A program made the position numbers and the translations under genes. 64,000 nucleotides of DNA from Selaginella moellendorffii (Eukaryota; Streptophyta; Lycopodiopsida; Selaginellales; Selaginellaceae): NCBI RefSeq assembly GCF_000143415.4, contig NW_003314356.1, positions 570,815-634,814 of the forward strand, written 5' to 3'. Within the stretch, counting starts at the first letter, position 1. Each line of letters begins with the position of its first letter. The notes beneath the pieces were generated by a model, which saw only the letters and a program-made list of their open reading frames with translations, searched no databases and was not told the DNA's origin. This document shows, piece by piece, positions 12,301 to 24,916 of the stretch.

Positions 12301-15300
12301 GAGTTTGGAGCGAGTGCGCAATGCTGAGGAAGAGTGCTCTATTGCTCGTCCCTTTTTTCCTGGAGGAGTCCATGGACTCAAGCCTCCGTACCCGGCTGAT
12401 CGGTAGCTTGACATCTCTTGTAACCAGCCATCTTCTGGTAAGAGAAGCTGACCTTCCTGACGGTTCTATGGAGAGAACAGACTATCTGGGGACTCTCGAC
12501 CTGCTGATCGGTGCGATAGTGTCGTCGAGAAACTTAGACGCTCTGGAGGTTCTATTTCCGCTTCTTCAGAACCCGACAGGCCTCACAACGCCACCACTTT
12601 CTGAAGCGCTGCGAGCTTATGCACAGAATATTGGAGACAAAAGAGTTGCTGCGTTCAGCTATTGTATGGACGTTTTGAAAGATGCAACCAAACTTCCCAG
12701 GCTCAGAAAAGCAGTGCTGGACTACTTCTTCGTTCCTCTGATCTGCTTGTCTCCGGTTGACACGCTTACGGGCTGGTTCACGCCTCGTGTAACCGAGCTC
12801 ATGGATTCTCTCGGTCGGACAGTAATGAGTCCAGACATGGAAACGGAACAGGAGCTTTTACTTGCAAAGATATACAGCTATACACTTCTGGAGCTGCTGT
12901 TTACTCAAGTTGACAAGGAAAGGATCACATTCTCTTATCAGCAGTTGATGAAGTTTGCATCGAATGACACCCGTGGGAAGAACGATCCTAGAGTCTATCC
13001 GTTTCAAGAGAATGTGAGCTTTTGGCGTGATCTACACGTATCGGCATACACCTGCTTGGCGGCCGTGGTAATGTGCACGCAGAAAGACGAGAAGATCTTC
13101 AATCTGCTGTTCAAAGACGCTGGAAATCCTCTGTGGCAACACCTCGTCGACTGCAGCAAAGTTTACAGTTCTTTTCCCGTTCAAACGAGCACACTGGTTG
13201 AGAGCCATGCTATCGTGAAGGGAATCCGAGCCATGATCAAGGGACACGGGCCACGCCGTGGAACGTCTTCCATGACACTCTCGTCGCAGTATCTTGTTGG
13301 AATGAGCACGAGCCAAGAACCGACTGTGATCAGCAGCTTTGTCGGGGACAACAGTATGGCATCTTTACCAGAGACTGATGAAAACGTAGAGCAAGCAGCA
13401 AACGAACAAACGGAGGAACACGTCGAGTTTGTGGCTCTGGATCAAGACGATTTCGATCAGCATCCATGCATGGGAGTTATCCTCAGGCTTATCGATCATT
13501 TGCATTCGAGATTTGGAAGTACAAGCAGCCAACAGATGCCCGAGTGGATGAAATCTATCCATGCAACGCTGGAGAGCAGTTCAACTCATGCAAACGTTCG
13601 GTTGTTTTTGGGGAAGGTGGTGGTGAAGGCCAGGAAAGTCTTTGCCAGGTTCTCAGACACGTTCTTCCAGCCGCTAGTGAACGTCATTCTTCACGACCCG
13701 CCAACTACAGGAGGTTTCTCCTTTCACTACGTCCTTCGTGACATCTCAATCACAATTCTTCAGTGGGATGTCAAGGAGCCGACGGATAGGCACACTGCTT
13801 CGAGGTTTATTGATCACTTGATGGCAGTAGCAGCGCACGAGTCAAGCCAGGTTTTAAGAGCGAATGTGGAGATCATCAAAGCATTTATACAGCTCTGGAA
13901 GGACCGCGTCAACATTGACGGAAGGCTGATTCTAAAGTATCTTCAAGCTGGAGGCAAAAGCACGAACACTTCAGACAGGCAGCTCGCTATTCAAAAGTCC
14001 GTGGGGCTGCAGCTGTTTGCGACAGTGGTGTCGTCCTCAGGATCAGTAAACCAAGGACTCGAGAGGCTCGCTGTTGGACGCGAGGATGTCTATGAGACGC
14101 TTCTGAGCAATCTAAAGCTAAAAGCGAAGGAAGTGTTTGCGGCTTCCGCGGACGTGCTTGGGATGGTATTAAGAGACAAAAGCGAGGATACAGACTTATC
14201 CGCCGTCGAGAACAAGTTCAAGCAGTTTTTCGTGTCAACCTTCAAGGAAAGAAACTACAGCAAGTGCCTTGTCATATTGGACCGCTTGACTTCCAAGTAC
14301 CCTCCTTATGTTGGAGCTTACATTCATGTGCTGATCGACTTGCTGCCTCGGTTGCATGGTCCTTCAAAGACAGTTGCGCTGGATATCCTACTTCGAGATC
14401 CGGCCACAGCCAACAGCTACTTCAACATGATCGTCTCTTTTCTCTCAAAGCTTCTTCGTCACCGCGATCCAAAAGGTCAGCTCCGGTCGCTACAACTTTT
14501 TGCGGAGGTGGTGAAAGGGGAGGCCGACCCGAATAGCACTCAAAAGGTCGTTTTGGAGACTTGTGATGCATTCGTGCATTACGAAACAGAGGAATGCCGC
14601 TTGCAGTTCTACCAGATGCTTATGTTTCTTTATGAAACGAAGAAGCTGCCGCACGATAGCAGGATCGCTCGATTTTTGGTTCTGGGATTGTGTGATGTGG
14701 CCGACAGCGTGCGACAGAGTCTGCAATCATTCTGGGATGCCCAGCTTCCGGAAAACATGATGGAGCGTTTCAGTCACGTCCTCAACAACATGCACCTTCC
14801 GGATATCGAGAGCCACTGGACTTCGTTTACAAATGTTTTGCTGCTCAAGGTTTGTCATTTTGCCATTCGCGATCTTGTGACTAAACCTTTTCAAACTTGC
14901 AGCTGTGCCAGAGATCAGTGGACTACCGACGTCCTATCTTTAATGCTCCTCTCTCCGATTGTGAGTTTCAGGAGCGACAAATTGATTCCTCAGCGGTGGG
15001 GGGCAGCTTGCCAATGACTCCCCTATTCTCGGAAGCAGGATCACTTCGCTCTATGAAAGAAAGTCAGCTTGCCGAGGCTAATGCATCACTGGCTATTGTC
15101 AACCATGGTCGTGGAGGATTGATCCGAGCAACGGCATCATACACCCCGTCAATGACAATACTTGAGGGCAGTGACGAACCTGGACAGACTCAAAACGCAG
15201 CGGACGGATCTCAAAACGTGGCGGTCGTTGATCCTGTCACAAGGCTGAACCGGCGTTTGTACCACGTCAAGGAATCCCGCGCTGGAACGCTGAGAAACGT

Positions 15301-18300
15301 TTTTAATGCAACAAGGAAACGCAAGGCCTTGCAGTCAACTGAAGCTTTTGAACGTGCCAACAAGGTCCAGATCATGAGGCAATACCGTACAGGTGCTTGA
15401 ATCTTCGTGTTGTAACTTACTTCATTGTTCTTCCGTGTCTACAGGTGAACTTCCTGATATTGAGATCAAACACGAAGACATTATCGGCCCCATGGGGTCA
15501 CTGGCTGAGCGGGACGCAACGTTTGCTAGACTTTTACTATCGAGTACCTTCGGGGCCTTCTGGCAGAACGATGTTACGACAGTGAAGACTGAAATCAGGA
15601 CAGGCTTTGAGAACGCGCTAGAACGAACTCACAGCGAGAGCACATTGGTCGGGACAATCCAGGATCTCTGTTTAAAAGATAGAGACGCCTGGATAAAGCC
15701 AGAAGTTGCCGGTTCCGCGAGCTACAACTCACAGAATTTCCATTCCGGCATTCTGCTTCTGGAAAAGCAAATTCTTCATGGGACAAGACCGAACCTCAAC
15801 GCTGCAAAAAGACACAGAGGGCCATCGGTCCAAACCTCTCAAGATAATGCAGTTACAGAAGAAGCATGGCTGGAACTTGCACGTCTTTACAACGCGATTG
15901 GAGAGGACGATTATGTTTTATCACTCTACCTGAACCGCCTCACGACGCAAAGTATCAGCCATCAGGCGCTGGAGTCCCAGGTTCGAGGAGATACTGATCG
16001 AGCTCTAGTGCTCTATGACAAGGCTATCAACGGTACGTTATGCTGTTGTTTCTCCTTTTTTATATATATTTGCTTCGTATGCAGAGACTCCAGAAGGCAC
16101 TGCTTCCAAAGTCGAGGAAGACTTGTGGTACAATCAACGACTGGCGTGCCTCGTCGACTTGACCCGCTGGGGCGAAATCATGGAAGACGCTTTATTGCAA
16201 GTGAAGAATGATGAGACCGATGAGTATGACCTGGAGAAGCTCTGGCATCCGAAGCTTCAAGACCCGTACTTGGGACTCTTCGTGAAAGGAGCGTTAAAAG
16301 TTCCTACACATCAATCTTTGCTGACGAAATTCCTGCAAACGTCTTTGGTGGATTCCACCAGAAGGGACGTCCTTCTGCAACGATTTGGCACACAAGTCGC
16401 GGCATCTGCGGTTTTCAACGACGAGATCGATCATGCTAGATGCTACTTGGCCGAATGTTACAAGACTTTCAGGAAGAGGTGGTCCGCTCTGCATCCTCTC
16501 GCGACTGGCGCTAGGCGACTGCAAGTTCGTATCCTACAAAGGGCTGTGGAACTGGAGGAGTTTGTCGATTTTTCTTCGAGACCAGACCGGTCGAACATTT
16601 CAAGGTATACTTCATTCCGTAATTTTCTGCTTGCTAAAATGTTTTGGCAGGCTATTGAGCAAATGGCGCCAGCGTTGGCCCTCAACCGAGAGAGATGACG
16701 TCGTAGCATGGGATGATATACTTCAAAACCGACTGGTGTTTCTACAGAAGCTCCAGGGCCTGTTTAATACTACACCAGAGGCTAAGGCTGACCAAGCCAG
16801 GCAGAACTTCACCAAACAGCTTGACGAGGAGCGTGCCTTTGGGTTTCTTCAGGCTTCCAGGGGAGTGATGAAACAGGGAGCCTACTGCGTTGCACAGGTG
16901 AGGAACTAATATACCTTTCGATTTTTGTCAAGTATGAATTCTGATCATGTTCTTCGTAGAAATATATGGACGAATACGTGGCCGTGGCAGAGAAAACAAG
17001 CTTCAATCCCACCGTTTTTAAACGGCTGGTCAAGCCTCGTTGTCTTCAAGCACTTCGCACGTCGGAAAGGGATCCAAAGAGTGCCGCAGCAATGCTAGAA
17101 CAGGTTCTTTGCTTTCTATCGAATTTTCTTTTAAAACGTTTTTTCTTTTGTGCACCAGGTGCTGGACTACGTTCGTAAGCAGGCAAGTAAGCCCAGCATA
17201 TCGGGTTGTGATGACTGGCGCAGAGTCACTATGCTGGTGGAGAGCGACACTTCCGCGCAGCTCGGCCGAACGAAGCTGGACCTTTTGATTGACAAGGACT
17301 TGGATACGAACGCTCTAAGCCAGTCCATGGCTCTCCTTGGTTCTGCTTACAAGACGTACTCAGAGTTGCTCCGCAATGCCGACAGTGTGCCACCGTCTCG
17401 TGAAATGGCCAGGACATCGTTCAAGTTTGCATGCTTCTGCGATGATCTTCTCAACACGGCAGACGACTCCAAGTGGAAGAGTGAGGTCAGGAGGAGCATT
17501 CAAGACAGCAGGCAGTCGTTTGGAGTGACAAGCTTTTCGGTGTTTCGGGAAGCTATGGTGACGAACATGCTGCGGACATTGTCGATGGATGCTTCAGTCG
17601 GGCCTCAGCTTGCAGTAGCCAGGCTCATATCAATGGCTGGCCACCAAGAGATTCAGGCAATCTTCTCGGCCCGGATTGACAAGGTTCCAAGCTGGATCTT
17701 CCTGGGATGGTTGCCACAACTGCTGGCTTTGATGGACTCGAGAGAAGGCGGCCTTTTCATTGGGATACTGGAAAGCATTGCGCAACACTTTCCACAGGTT
17801 CTCTACTTCCCGTTTCACGTCAGCAAAGATCAGTATGGAACTGTCGGCTTGGACAGGACTCGGAAGCTGGCAGCCACTCTGAAAAGTCCTCTCTTTGAAG
17901 GCCTTGTGAGAGCTCTCGAAGACCTTACCTTTCCCGAGAAGCGGCTGTTTGATGGTCTCTGCGAAGTGAAGAGCTGCCTCATGTCTGGCAATCGTACCAA
18001 AGCTCGGGAGACATTTCGAGCAGTCTTCGCGGACTGTTTGGACGTGGAAGCCATGCGCAATGAGACCAGACAGGCCGGAGAATACAACGTCAAGTTTGCG
18101 AGGGACTACTCCAAGCCGGTTGTGAAGGCTCTTGGCGAAGACGGTAGCAAGCTCCTACAGATGGACGAGAAGAAGTTTGCGACAGCCATCGCTGGAGTCC
18201 TGACGAGCTTGCAGAAAGCTATCAAGGACTTGCCCGGGGGGAAGTTAAGCCTGGCTTCCTTTTCAAAGTGGATGGCAAACTTCGATCAGCCAAGAGGACG

Positions 18301-19627
18301 CGGCAGCAGCAGCGATGACTTGATCGAGATACCTGGACAGTATGATGGTTTGCAGTGCCCCGACGTTTCATCGCACATCACACTAGTTGGATTCGACGAG
18401 ACTCTGATCGGCTTGAGCTCCAAGCAACGCCCAAAGATCTTGACGATGCGGGGATCCGACGAGAAAGAGTACAAGTTCATCGTCAAGGGTGGCGAGGACT
18501 TGCGGCTGGACCAGCGCATCGAGCAGCTGTTTGCGAAGATGAACAGCGTTCTCAGGGAAGACGGCGCGTGTGCCAAGCGAGAGCTCTCGATGAGGACGTA
18601 CGCCGTCATCCCCGTCTCCCAGCAGTGTGGGCTGCTCCAGTTCGTGGACAACACCTGCGTTCTCGACGACGTGATCAAGGATGGAGTGGCCCAGCAGCTG
18701 GCGGCCGCAAAGCGGAAGGAGAAAGCGGGCGATCTTCTGGTGGAGCTGAGGAACCAGTACCACCAGTGGGTGGAGAAGAAAGGCGGCTCCAAGAGCGTCC
18801 ACGACTGCTACAAGAATCTCTACACCAAGGTGAAGGCGGGGGAGATGGAGGCGAGGATGAACGCGCTCGTAGCTCAGGTGCCGTGGGATGCTCTCAAGAC
18901 GGGGCTGTACAAGCGAACGAGCAGCGCCGAGTCCTTCTTGGCGATGCGCTCCCAGTTTGCTCGAAGCCTTTCGGTGATGAGCATCTGCGGATACATTGCC
19001 GGAGTTGGCGACAGGCACCTGGCCAACACTCTGATCGACATGCAAACAGGCTCGCTCGTTCCCATCGACTTTGGCTACAGCTTTGGCACCGGAGTGATCC
19101 TCCTCCCCGTCCCGGAGCTCATCCCCTTCCGCCTCACGCCGCAGCTGACCAACGTTTTGCTGCCACTCGACTCGCTGGGACTGCTCAAGAACGACATGGT
19201 CCGGGTCTTGAGCGCGCTCCACAAGAGCCGGCAGATGATATGCGCGGTCATGGACGTGTTCGTGAGGGAGCCGCTGGTGGACTGGAAGAAGGAGGCGGCG
19301 AGAACCGCGAGCATCCGGGGTGGCGAGGAGGAGAGCCACGAGCAGCAGCACGTAGAGCTCAAGATCGAGAACGCGCAGAGGAAGCTCGACCTGTGGAACC
19401 CAGCGCATGTCACGCTCGGGGAGCTCCAGAGCTCGGTTCACGCCGGGACGCCGTGGATGCATGCGATCGAGGCGGCGGTGCTGGGTGATCCAGTTAAGAA
19501 CACGAGGCGGCGGATCGACAGGAAGATCTGTGCGTCGGTGGAGGAACAGGTGGATTGTTTGGTTGATCAAGCCACCGATCCAAATCTCCTGGGGCGCCTC
19601 TGGGTGGGATGGCAGTCATGGATGTAA
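6363..19627 (+). CDS. PRKDC: DNA-dependent protein kinase catalytic subunit (DNA-PKcs), PIKK family
   Basis: This is a giant PI3K-like kinase, roughly 3,800-3,900 aa after removal of many 50-80 bp introns; the human protein has about 4,100. In animals it is held by Ku70/80 on DNA ends and drives non-homologous end joining. The N-terminal two thirds is helical HEAT-like sequence. The last exon, about 17159-19627, holds the end of the FAT region, the kinase domain and FATC. Visible are the ATP-lysine block FIVKGGEDLRLDQR, the catalytic loop GVGDRHLANT (from 19001), the metal motif PIDFGYSFG (from 19061), LPVPELIPFRLTPQ, and VFVREPLVDWKK. The C-terminus is DQATDPNLLGRLWVGWQSWM, which ends exactly as DNA-PKcs proteins do. 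SAESFLAMRSQFARS is also DNA-PKcs-like and unlike ATM, ATR or TOR. Introns are dense up to 11.0 kb, then one exon runs about 10996-14849. No frameshift or stop is needed. N-terminal exon limits are approximate. Confidence 0.92.
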
Positions 19628-20085
19628 TATCCTCGACTGCCACATATAATGCAAGAATTAAGTTCAAGCGATCCATGCAAAGAAAAATTCAACAGAGCTC
19701 ACGACATTAGCCAAGGTGGTCAAAAGTCTGTAAACCTTGTAATTTTTTCCCTTTCCTTTCTGCTGCTTGCCCTATTCGCAGGATCTAAGTATAAAAAGAA
19801 AAATAAATTCATGATGAGTTTGTGGAACTCACGCTCCGTAAGGAGTTGGAAACCTTTGAGACAGGCGTGCTGTAAACGCTGTGATTACGGAGTTGGAACT
19901 GATCCTCTTCATCCGAGCTGCAGCATCGAAATCGCTGCCATCGCGCGATCCAGTTTTTAGTTACACTTAACATGGAATCTTTTCAACTTGCCAAGGATAT
20001 CCGTCTTTCGTACGCCTCCGTACTCTAATTGGTGTGCCACGTGGACTTGCCCTTCTCTACTTCGGTGTTGCCCGAGGAGCGAGCG
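19628..20085. other. Intergenic, no gene seen
   Basis: This is the 3' flank of DNA-PKcs and the upstream region of the TM9SF gene. A short motif around TACGGAGTTGGAA occurs twice (about 19837-19850 and 19884-19902) in imperfect form. I see no coding frame, tRNA or mobile element that I can support. Confidence 0.4.
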
Positions 20086-22395
20086 ATGGCGCCGCGGCTG
20101 GCGATGTTAGGGTTGGCGGCAGCGCTGGAGCTGCTGCTGCTGCTTCACCTCCAATTCGCCACCGCCTTCTACCTCCCAGGCGTGGCGCCACAAGATTTCG
20201 CCCAGGTAAGTGGATGCTTTCTTGTGGCCCAGATCTGGGATCTCTGGCATTCTCTGGCCTAGATCCATGCTTGCATAGGGTGTGATTTGGTAAAGCTTAT
20301 GCTACACAGGGTGCGGAGCTCCAAGTCAAGGTGAACAAGCTCACATCTATCAAAACTCTCCTTCCGTATGAGTACTATTCACTGGGCTACTGTCGGCCCG
20401 AGAAAATTCTCAACAGTGCCGAGAACTTGGGGGAAGTTCTTCGTGGGGATCGGATCGAGAACTCTGTTTATTCTGTAAGCATGTTTCCGCTGATAATATT
20501 TGTTTCTAAAGTCTTTTGCTTCACAGTTTTCCATGAGGGAAGACAGGTCGTGCATTGTTGCTTGCAAAGGCGAAAAGCTGTCCGAAAAGAGTGCCAAGAA
20601 TTTCAAAGAGAAGATTGACGAGGATTACCATGTTAACATGTAAGTCTGGTGGTAATAATGCTTTGAAGCTTTTCACATGTCATCGCCACAGGATTTTGGA
20701 CAACCTTCCTGTAGCTATCGCTGCACCTGGTAACATGGACGGCAGTCATCTCAAACTTTACGAGCGAGGTTTTCCTGTAGGATTCAAGGTTAGTACCAGA
20801 TTTCGTTTTTTTTCTTTTCTTTCTAAACTCTAGTGACCTTAAAAACTTCGCAGAGTGATGATGGGAAGTATAACCTTTACAACCACCTCAAGTTTACGGT
20901 TTATTTTCACAAGGATTCGGATCAGGATTTCTCTCGCATCGTGGGCTTTGAGGTGTTCCCCTTGAGGTTTGTGGCTCAGTTTTGATTTTGATTTGACTCG
21001 GAACCTGATACTGGTTTTTGTGGTTAGTGTGAAGCACACCTACGAATCATGGAACAAAAATAATCCGAAACTACAGACTTGCAACCCCGAAGGCAAACAG
21101 TTCGTTGAATCGTCAAAGACACCACAAGAAGTTGAAGTCGGGGAAGAGATCGTTTTCACTTACGACGTCAAATTCGAGGTAACTGTTACCTGCCTGTCTT
21201 TTATCCTTCTGTTCTCAACGTGCCTGTTTGTTTGCAGGAGAGCGCCACGAGATGGGCTTCGCGATGGGATATGTACCTTATGATGTCAGACGACCAAATC
21301 CACTGGTTTTCTATCATCAACTCCCTCATGATCGTTCTCTTCCTCACGGGAATGGTGGCCATGATCATGATGCGTACACTGCATCGCGATATATCCAAGT
21401 ACAATCAACTGGAGACTCAGGAAGAAGCACAGGAAGAAACTGGGTGGAAGCTGGTGCACGGTGACGTTTTCAGAGCTCCGGAACACGCTGGAACGCTGTG
21501 TGTGTTCGTGGGAACAGGGGTGCAGTGCCTGGGCATGACAGTCGTCACCATGATCTTCGCACTGCTGGGATTCCTATCGCCCTCGAACCGTGGCGGGCTT
21601 ATGACTGCTATGGTGCTGCTGTGGGTGTTCATGGGGCTGGTGGCCGGGTATGCCTCAGCGCGCCTCTACAAGTCTTTCAAAGGCAGTGACTGGAAGAAGA
21701 TAACCATGAAGACGGCACTCATCTTCCCGGCCGTCGTCTTCTCCATCTTCTTCGTGCTCAATGCCATCATCTGGGGGGAGAAGTCGTCGGGGGCTGTGCC
21801 TTTCGGGACGATGTTCGCGCTGGTTTGCCTCTGGTTTGGCATCTCGGTGCCGCTGGTGTTCGTCGGCAGCTACTTGGGATACAAGAAACCAGCCATCGAG
21901 CCCCCGGTCCGGACCAACAAGATCCCGCGACAGGTCCCAGAGCAGGCGTGGTACATGCAGCCCATCTTCTCGGTGCTCATCGGCGGCATCCTTCCATTCG
22001 GCGCGGTTTTCATCGAGCTCTTCTTCATCCTCACCTCCATCTGGCTGCACCAGTTCTACTACATCTTCGGCTTCCTCTTCATCGTCTTCCTCATCCTCGT
22101 CGTCACCTGTGCCGAGATCACCATCGTCCTCTGCTACTTCCAGCTCTGCAGCGAGGACTACTACTGGTGGTGGAGAGCGTACCTCACGTCGGGCTCCTCG
22201 GCCATCTACTTGTTCCTCTACGCAACCTTCTACTTCTTCACCAAGCTGGAGATCACCAAGCTGGTGTCGGGGCTGCTCTACTTTGGCTACATGACCATCA
22301 TCTCGATTGGCTTCTTCGTCCTCACTGGCACCATCGGGTTCTACGCATGCTTCTGGTTTGTCCGCACCATTTACGCCTCGGTCAAGATCGATTGA
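20086..22395 (+). CDS. Transmembrane 9 superfamily member (TM9SF/TMN, nonaspanin)
   Basis: This is an endomembrane protein of the nine-spanning TM9SF/TMN family, which acts in Golgi and endosome membrane traffic and cargo sorting. The N-terminus is a signal peptide (hydrophobic LAAALELLLLLHLQFATAF) followed by FYLPGVAPQDF, the usual mature start of the family. Next come a luminal domain (LPYEYYSLGYCRPE, LGEVLRGDRIENS, SCIVACK) and a C-terminal half with about nine hydrophobic helices. The large last exon, from about 21237, encodes all of these helices. The protein ends in SVKID, fitting the C-terminal KXD/E Golgi-retention signal of plant TMNs. Several introns of 50-80 bp interrupt the luminal part. 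The ATG at 20086 gives the signal peptide directly; the longer frame upstream has no ATG. Length is usual for the family. Confidence 0.95.
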
Positions 22396-22802
22396 GACGA
22401 AAAGAAGGAAAAAAATTATCATCGCCATCATCGGTTGCTGCTGCTGGTGCTGCTACTGTGAAAAGTTTTGATTGTTTTCTTAATGGCCGCATAGCAATAG
22501 CGTAGCTAACTTAAAAATCTCTGGTGGGATTCCATTCAGCTCCACTTGAAACAAGGCAAGGCAAGGAAACGTAGCTGCTAGCTAGTAGATATTCACCGGT
22601 TGACTCGATCAGATCGATCTCCTCTGACGTAGAAAATCTCTTTTGCTTGAATCATTCGGTCAAATTTAGTCAAACTAAAGTCAACTCAAGAACTAAGCTC
22701 GGAATGGGATTCGAACCTCTCCTTCGTTTCTAGGGTTCTGGGTTAACCCTCGCTGCCTTGGCGGTGAAGCAAGCGTGCCTGAGCGAGAACAACGCCAAAA
22801 CA
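22396..22802. other. Intergenic, TM9SF 3' flank and eIF6 upstream region
   Basis: This interval holds the 3' flank of TM9SF and a region with TAGGGTT motifs just before eIF6 (about 22731-22745). A T-arm-like GGTTCGAATCCC lies on the minus strand near 22707, but no tRNA cloverleaf forms around it. Confidence 0.4.
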
Positions 22803-23895
22803 ATGGCGACGAGTAAGTTTTGGCTCATCTCTAGCTAGCGATCGATCGACTGGGGCCTTGTTCCAGGGGCGCAGTTTGAGAACAGCAGTGACATTGGCGT
22901 CTTCTCCAAGCTCACTAATGCCTACTGCCTGGTAGCGATTGGAGGATCAGAGAATTTCTACAGGTGAGAGTTTTCGATCCATTACTTGGATTGATTTTTG
23001 TGAATTCTTTGTCTCAGCACCTTCGAGGCGGAGCTAGCCGACCACATTCCCGTAGTAAAGGTGTCCATCTCTGGGACAAGAGTGATTGGAAGGATGTGTG
23101 TCGGTAAGAATTCTCGAAAGAGATCTAGGACTGAAAATGTGTGTCTCGTTTTGCGCAGGAAACAAAAACGGCTTGCTACTCCCAAACTCGACGACCGATC
23201 AAGGTAAGTCTCGAGTGAAAGGTTTCTCTTTTCTTCGTTTTCTGCCAGAGGGGATTGTGTGATTTTCCAGAGCTTCTTCACATTCGGAACTCTCTTCCCG
23301 ACCGTGTTGTGGTTCAAAGGGTGGATGAAAGGTTGTCTGCTTTGGGAAACTGCATTGCAACGAATGACTACGTTTCTCTCGTTCACACGGACTTGGACAA
23401 GGTAGACGTTTTCTCCATCCAGTCTTTGTTTCTTTGAAGCAATCAATGTGTCTGTTCCTCCAGGAAACCGAAGAACTCGTGGCCGATGTGCTTGGAGTTG
23501 AAGTTTTCAGGCAGACCATCGCTGGGAACGTCTTGGTTGGAAGCTACGGCGTCTTCTCAAACAGAGGTGGACTGGTAAGAAGATCCTTGTCTGATCTTTC
23601 TCGTGAACTTTTTTGAGGAACTTTTCTGTTGTCACAGGTGCATCCTCACACATCGATCGAAGATCTGGACGAGCTATCGTCGCTGTTGCAAGTCCCGCTG
23701 GTTGCAGGCACTGTCAACCGCGGGAGCGACGTGATCGGCGCTGGGCTGATCGTGAACGACTGGACAGCCTTTTGCGGCCTCGACACCACCACCACCGAGC
23801 TCTCGGTTGTGGAGAGCGTTTTCAAGCTCCGAGAGTCTCAACCCAGTGCCATTGTCAACGAGATGAGAGCTTCGCTCATCGATACGCTTGCCTGA
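22803..23895 (+). CDS. EIF6: Eukaryotic translation initiation factor 6 (eIF6)
   Basis: eIF6 binds the 60S ribosomal subunit, keeps it from joining 40S prematurely, and takes part in nucleolar 60S maturation. Spliced exons give about 245 aa, the family's exact size range. The start is [19 protein letters not shown], where the codon for R4 is split by the first intron. It continues with the pseudo-fivefold repeat elements SNxFxxxE-like [59 protein letters not shown] and [20 protein letters not shown]. It ends [19 protein letters not shown]. All introns are short. The gene is followed 89 bp later by the Mpv17-family gene. Confidence 0.97.
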
Positions 23896-23984
23896 GAACT
23901 GAAAAAAAAAAAAAGGAAACTAAGCTTTGCTTTCATGGGTTTTTTGCGCTTTGTTTGATCTTTTAGGTACTTGGAAAGCTAGCT

Positions 23985-24785
23985 ATGGGTACTCTGGGCT
24001 GGGATGGCGCTTGGTTTTACAAGCAAAGGTTGGGTTTTGATAGGAAAAGCAGCAAAGGACGAGCAGGGAAGAACAGCAGCGGCAGCACTAGTAGTTCTAG
24101 CGGAAGATTTCCATTCAAGCAAGCTATGGTGGCTGGATCTTTAGCTTTGACAGGCGATACCATTGCTCAGCTTCGTGGGCGATGGAACCAGCACAAGAAC
24201 AGCGACGCTTGGGAGGTAGGCTAGCAGTCTTGGCGTGGCTGTGATCTTCCTGTTCTTCCAGAGGGAGCTATGGAATCACGATTGGGTGAGGGCGCTGAGG
24301 ATGGCCAGCTATGGGTTCTTGCTCTACGGCCCAGGATCGCAGGCTTGGTACGAGCTCCTCGATTGGTACTTCCCTGCCAAGACGATGAGAAATCTATCCA
24401 TCAAGGTGAGATTCTTACGCCAAGTTTGTGTTGTTTGCTCACGAATCTCGCCGCGACGCGACAGATTGTTTTGAATCAGCTGGTGCTCGGCCCATGCGTG
24501 ATTCTCGTAATCTTCGCGTGGAATAGCATCTGGCAAGGCCAAGCTCGCGAGCTCCCATCAATGTACAAGAACAAGGCATTGCCTACGCTCGTCGATGGTA
24601 GAATAGAAGAATCAAAATCTCTCCTTTCTCACCGATTTCTCGATTCTTTGGCAGGATGGAAGTTTTGGATTCCTGCCAGCGCGCTCAATTTCAGTGTCGT
24701 GCCTCTGGATGCTCGAGTTGGATTCATGTCGTGCTGCTCGATTTTTTGGAACTTCTACCTCTCCAATGCCATGGGAAAACGCTGA
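23985..24785 (+). CDS. Mpv17/PMP22 family membrane protein
   Basis: This is a small integral membrane protein of the Mpv17/PMP22/Sym1 family, found in mitochondrial inner, peroxisomal or plastid membranes; the transported substrate is not settled for the family. Four exons (splices near 24214, 24405 and 24597) give about 210 aa. Family signatures are present: GSLALTGDTIAQ, DWVRALRMASYGFLLYGP followed by WYELLDWYFP, NQLVLGPCVILVIFAWNS, and DGWKFWIPASALNFSVVPL in the place of the usual WxxWPxxQxxNFxxVP block. An N-terminal Ser/Gly/Lys-rich stretch of about 40 residues could be targeting sequence. It sits 89 bp after eIF6 and 131 bp before the USP gene, all on the same strand. Confidence 0.9.
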
Positions 24786-24916
24786 AGATCTTCCCTTGTT
24801 CCTTGTCCGCTCGTCAATAAACTTCTCTGTCACCGGCACGTGCCAGTGGGATACCGGCTCTGCCAGTAAAAGCCCGGGAAACTTAGGGCAGCGCCCTAGC
24901 TGGAAGAAGAGCAGTC

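Noticed and set aside
18355-19570. Long open frames of 377 and 395 codons on both strands across the DNA-PKcs kinase exon
   Set aside because: They are shadows of a GC-rich coding exon: Arg/Gly/His-rich, without domains, while the true frame carries all kinase motifs.
21655-22505. Open frames of 258 codons (minus), and 177 and 226 codons (plus), over the TM9SF last exon
   Set aside because: They are low-complexity Glu/Asp-, Ser- or His/Leu-rich shadows of the membrane-helix codons.
22697-22790. tRNA-like T-arm sequence on the minus strand
   Set aside because: Only the GGTTCGAATCCC core is present; the stem around it does not pair and no acceptor or anticodon arm is found.
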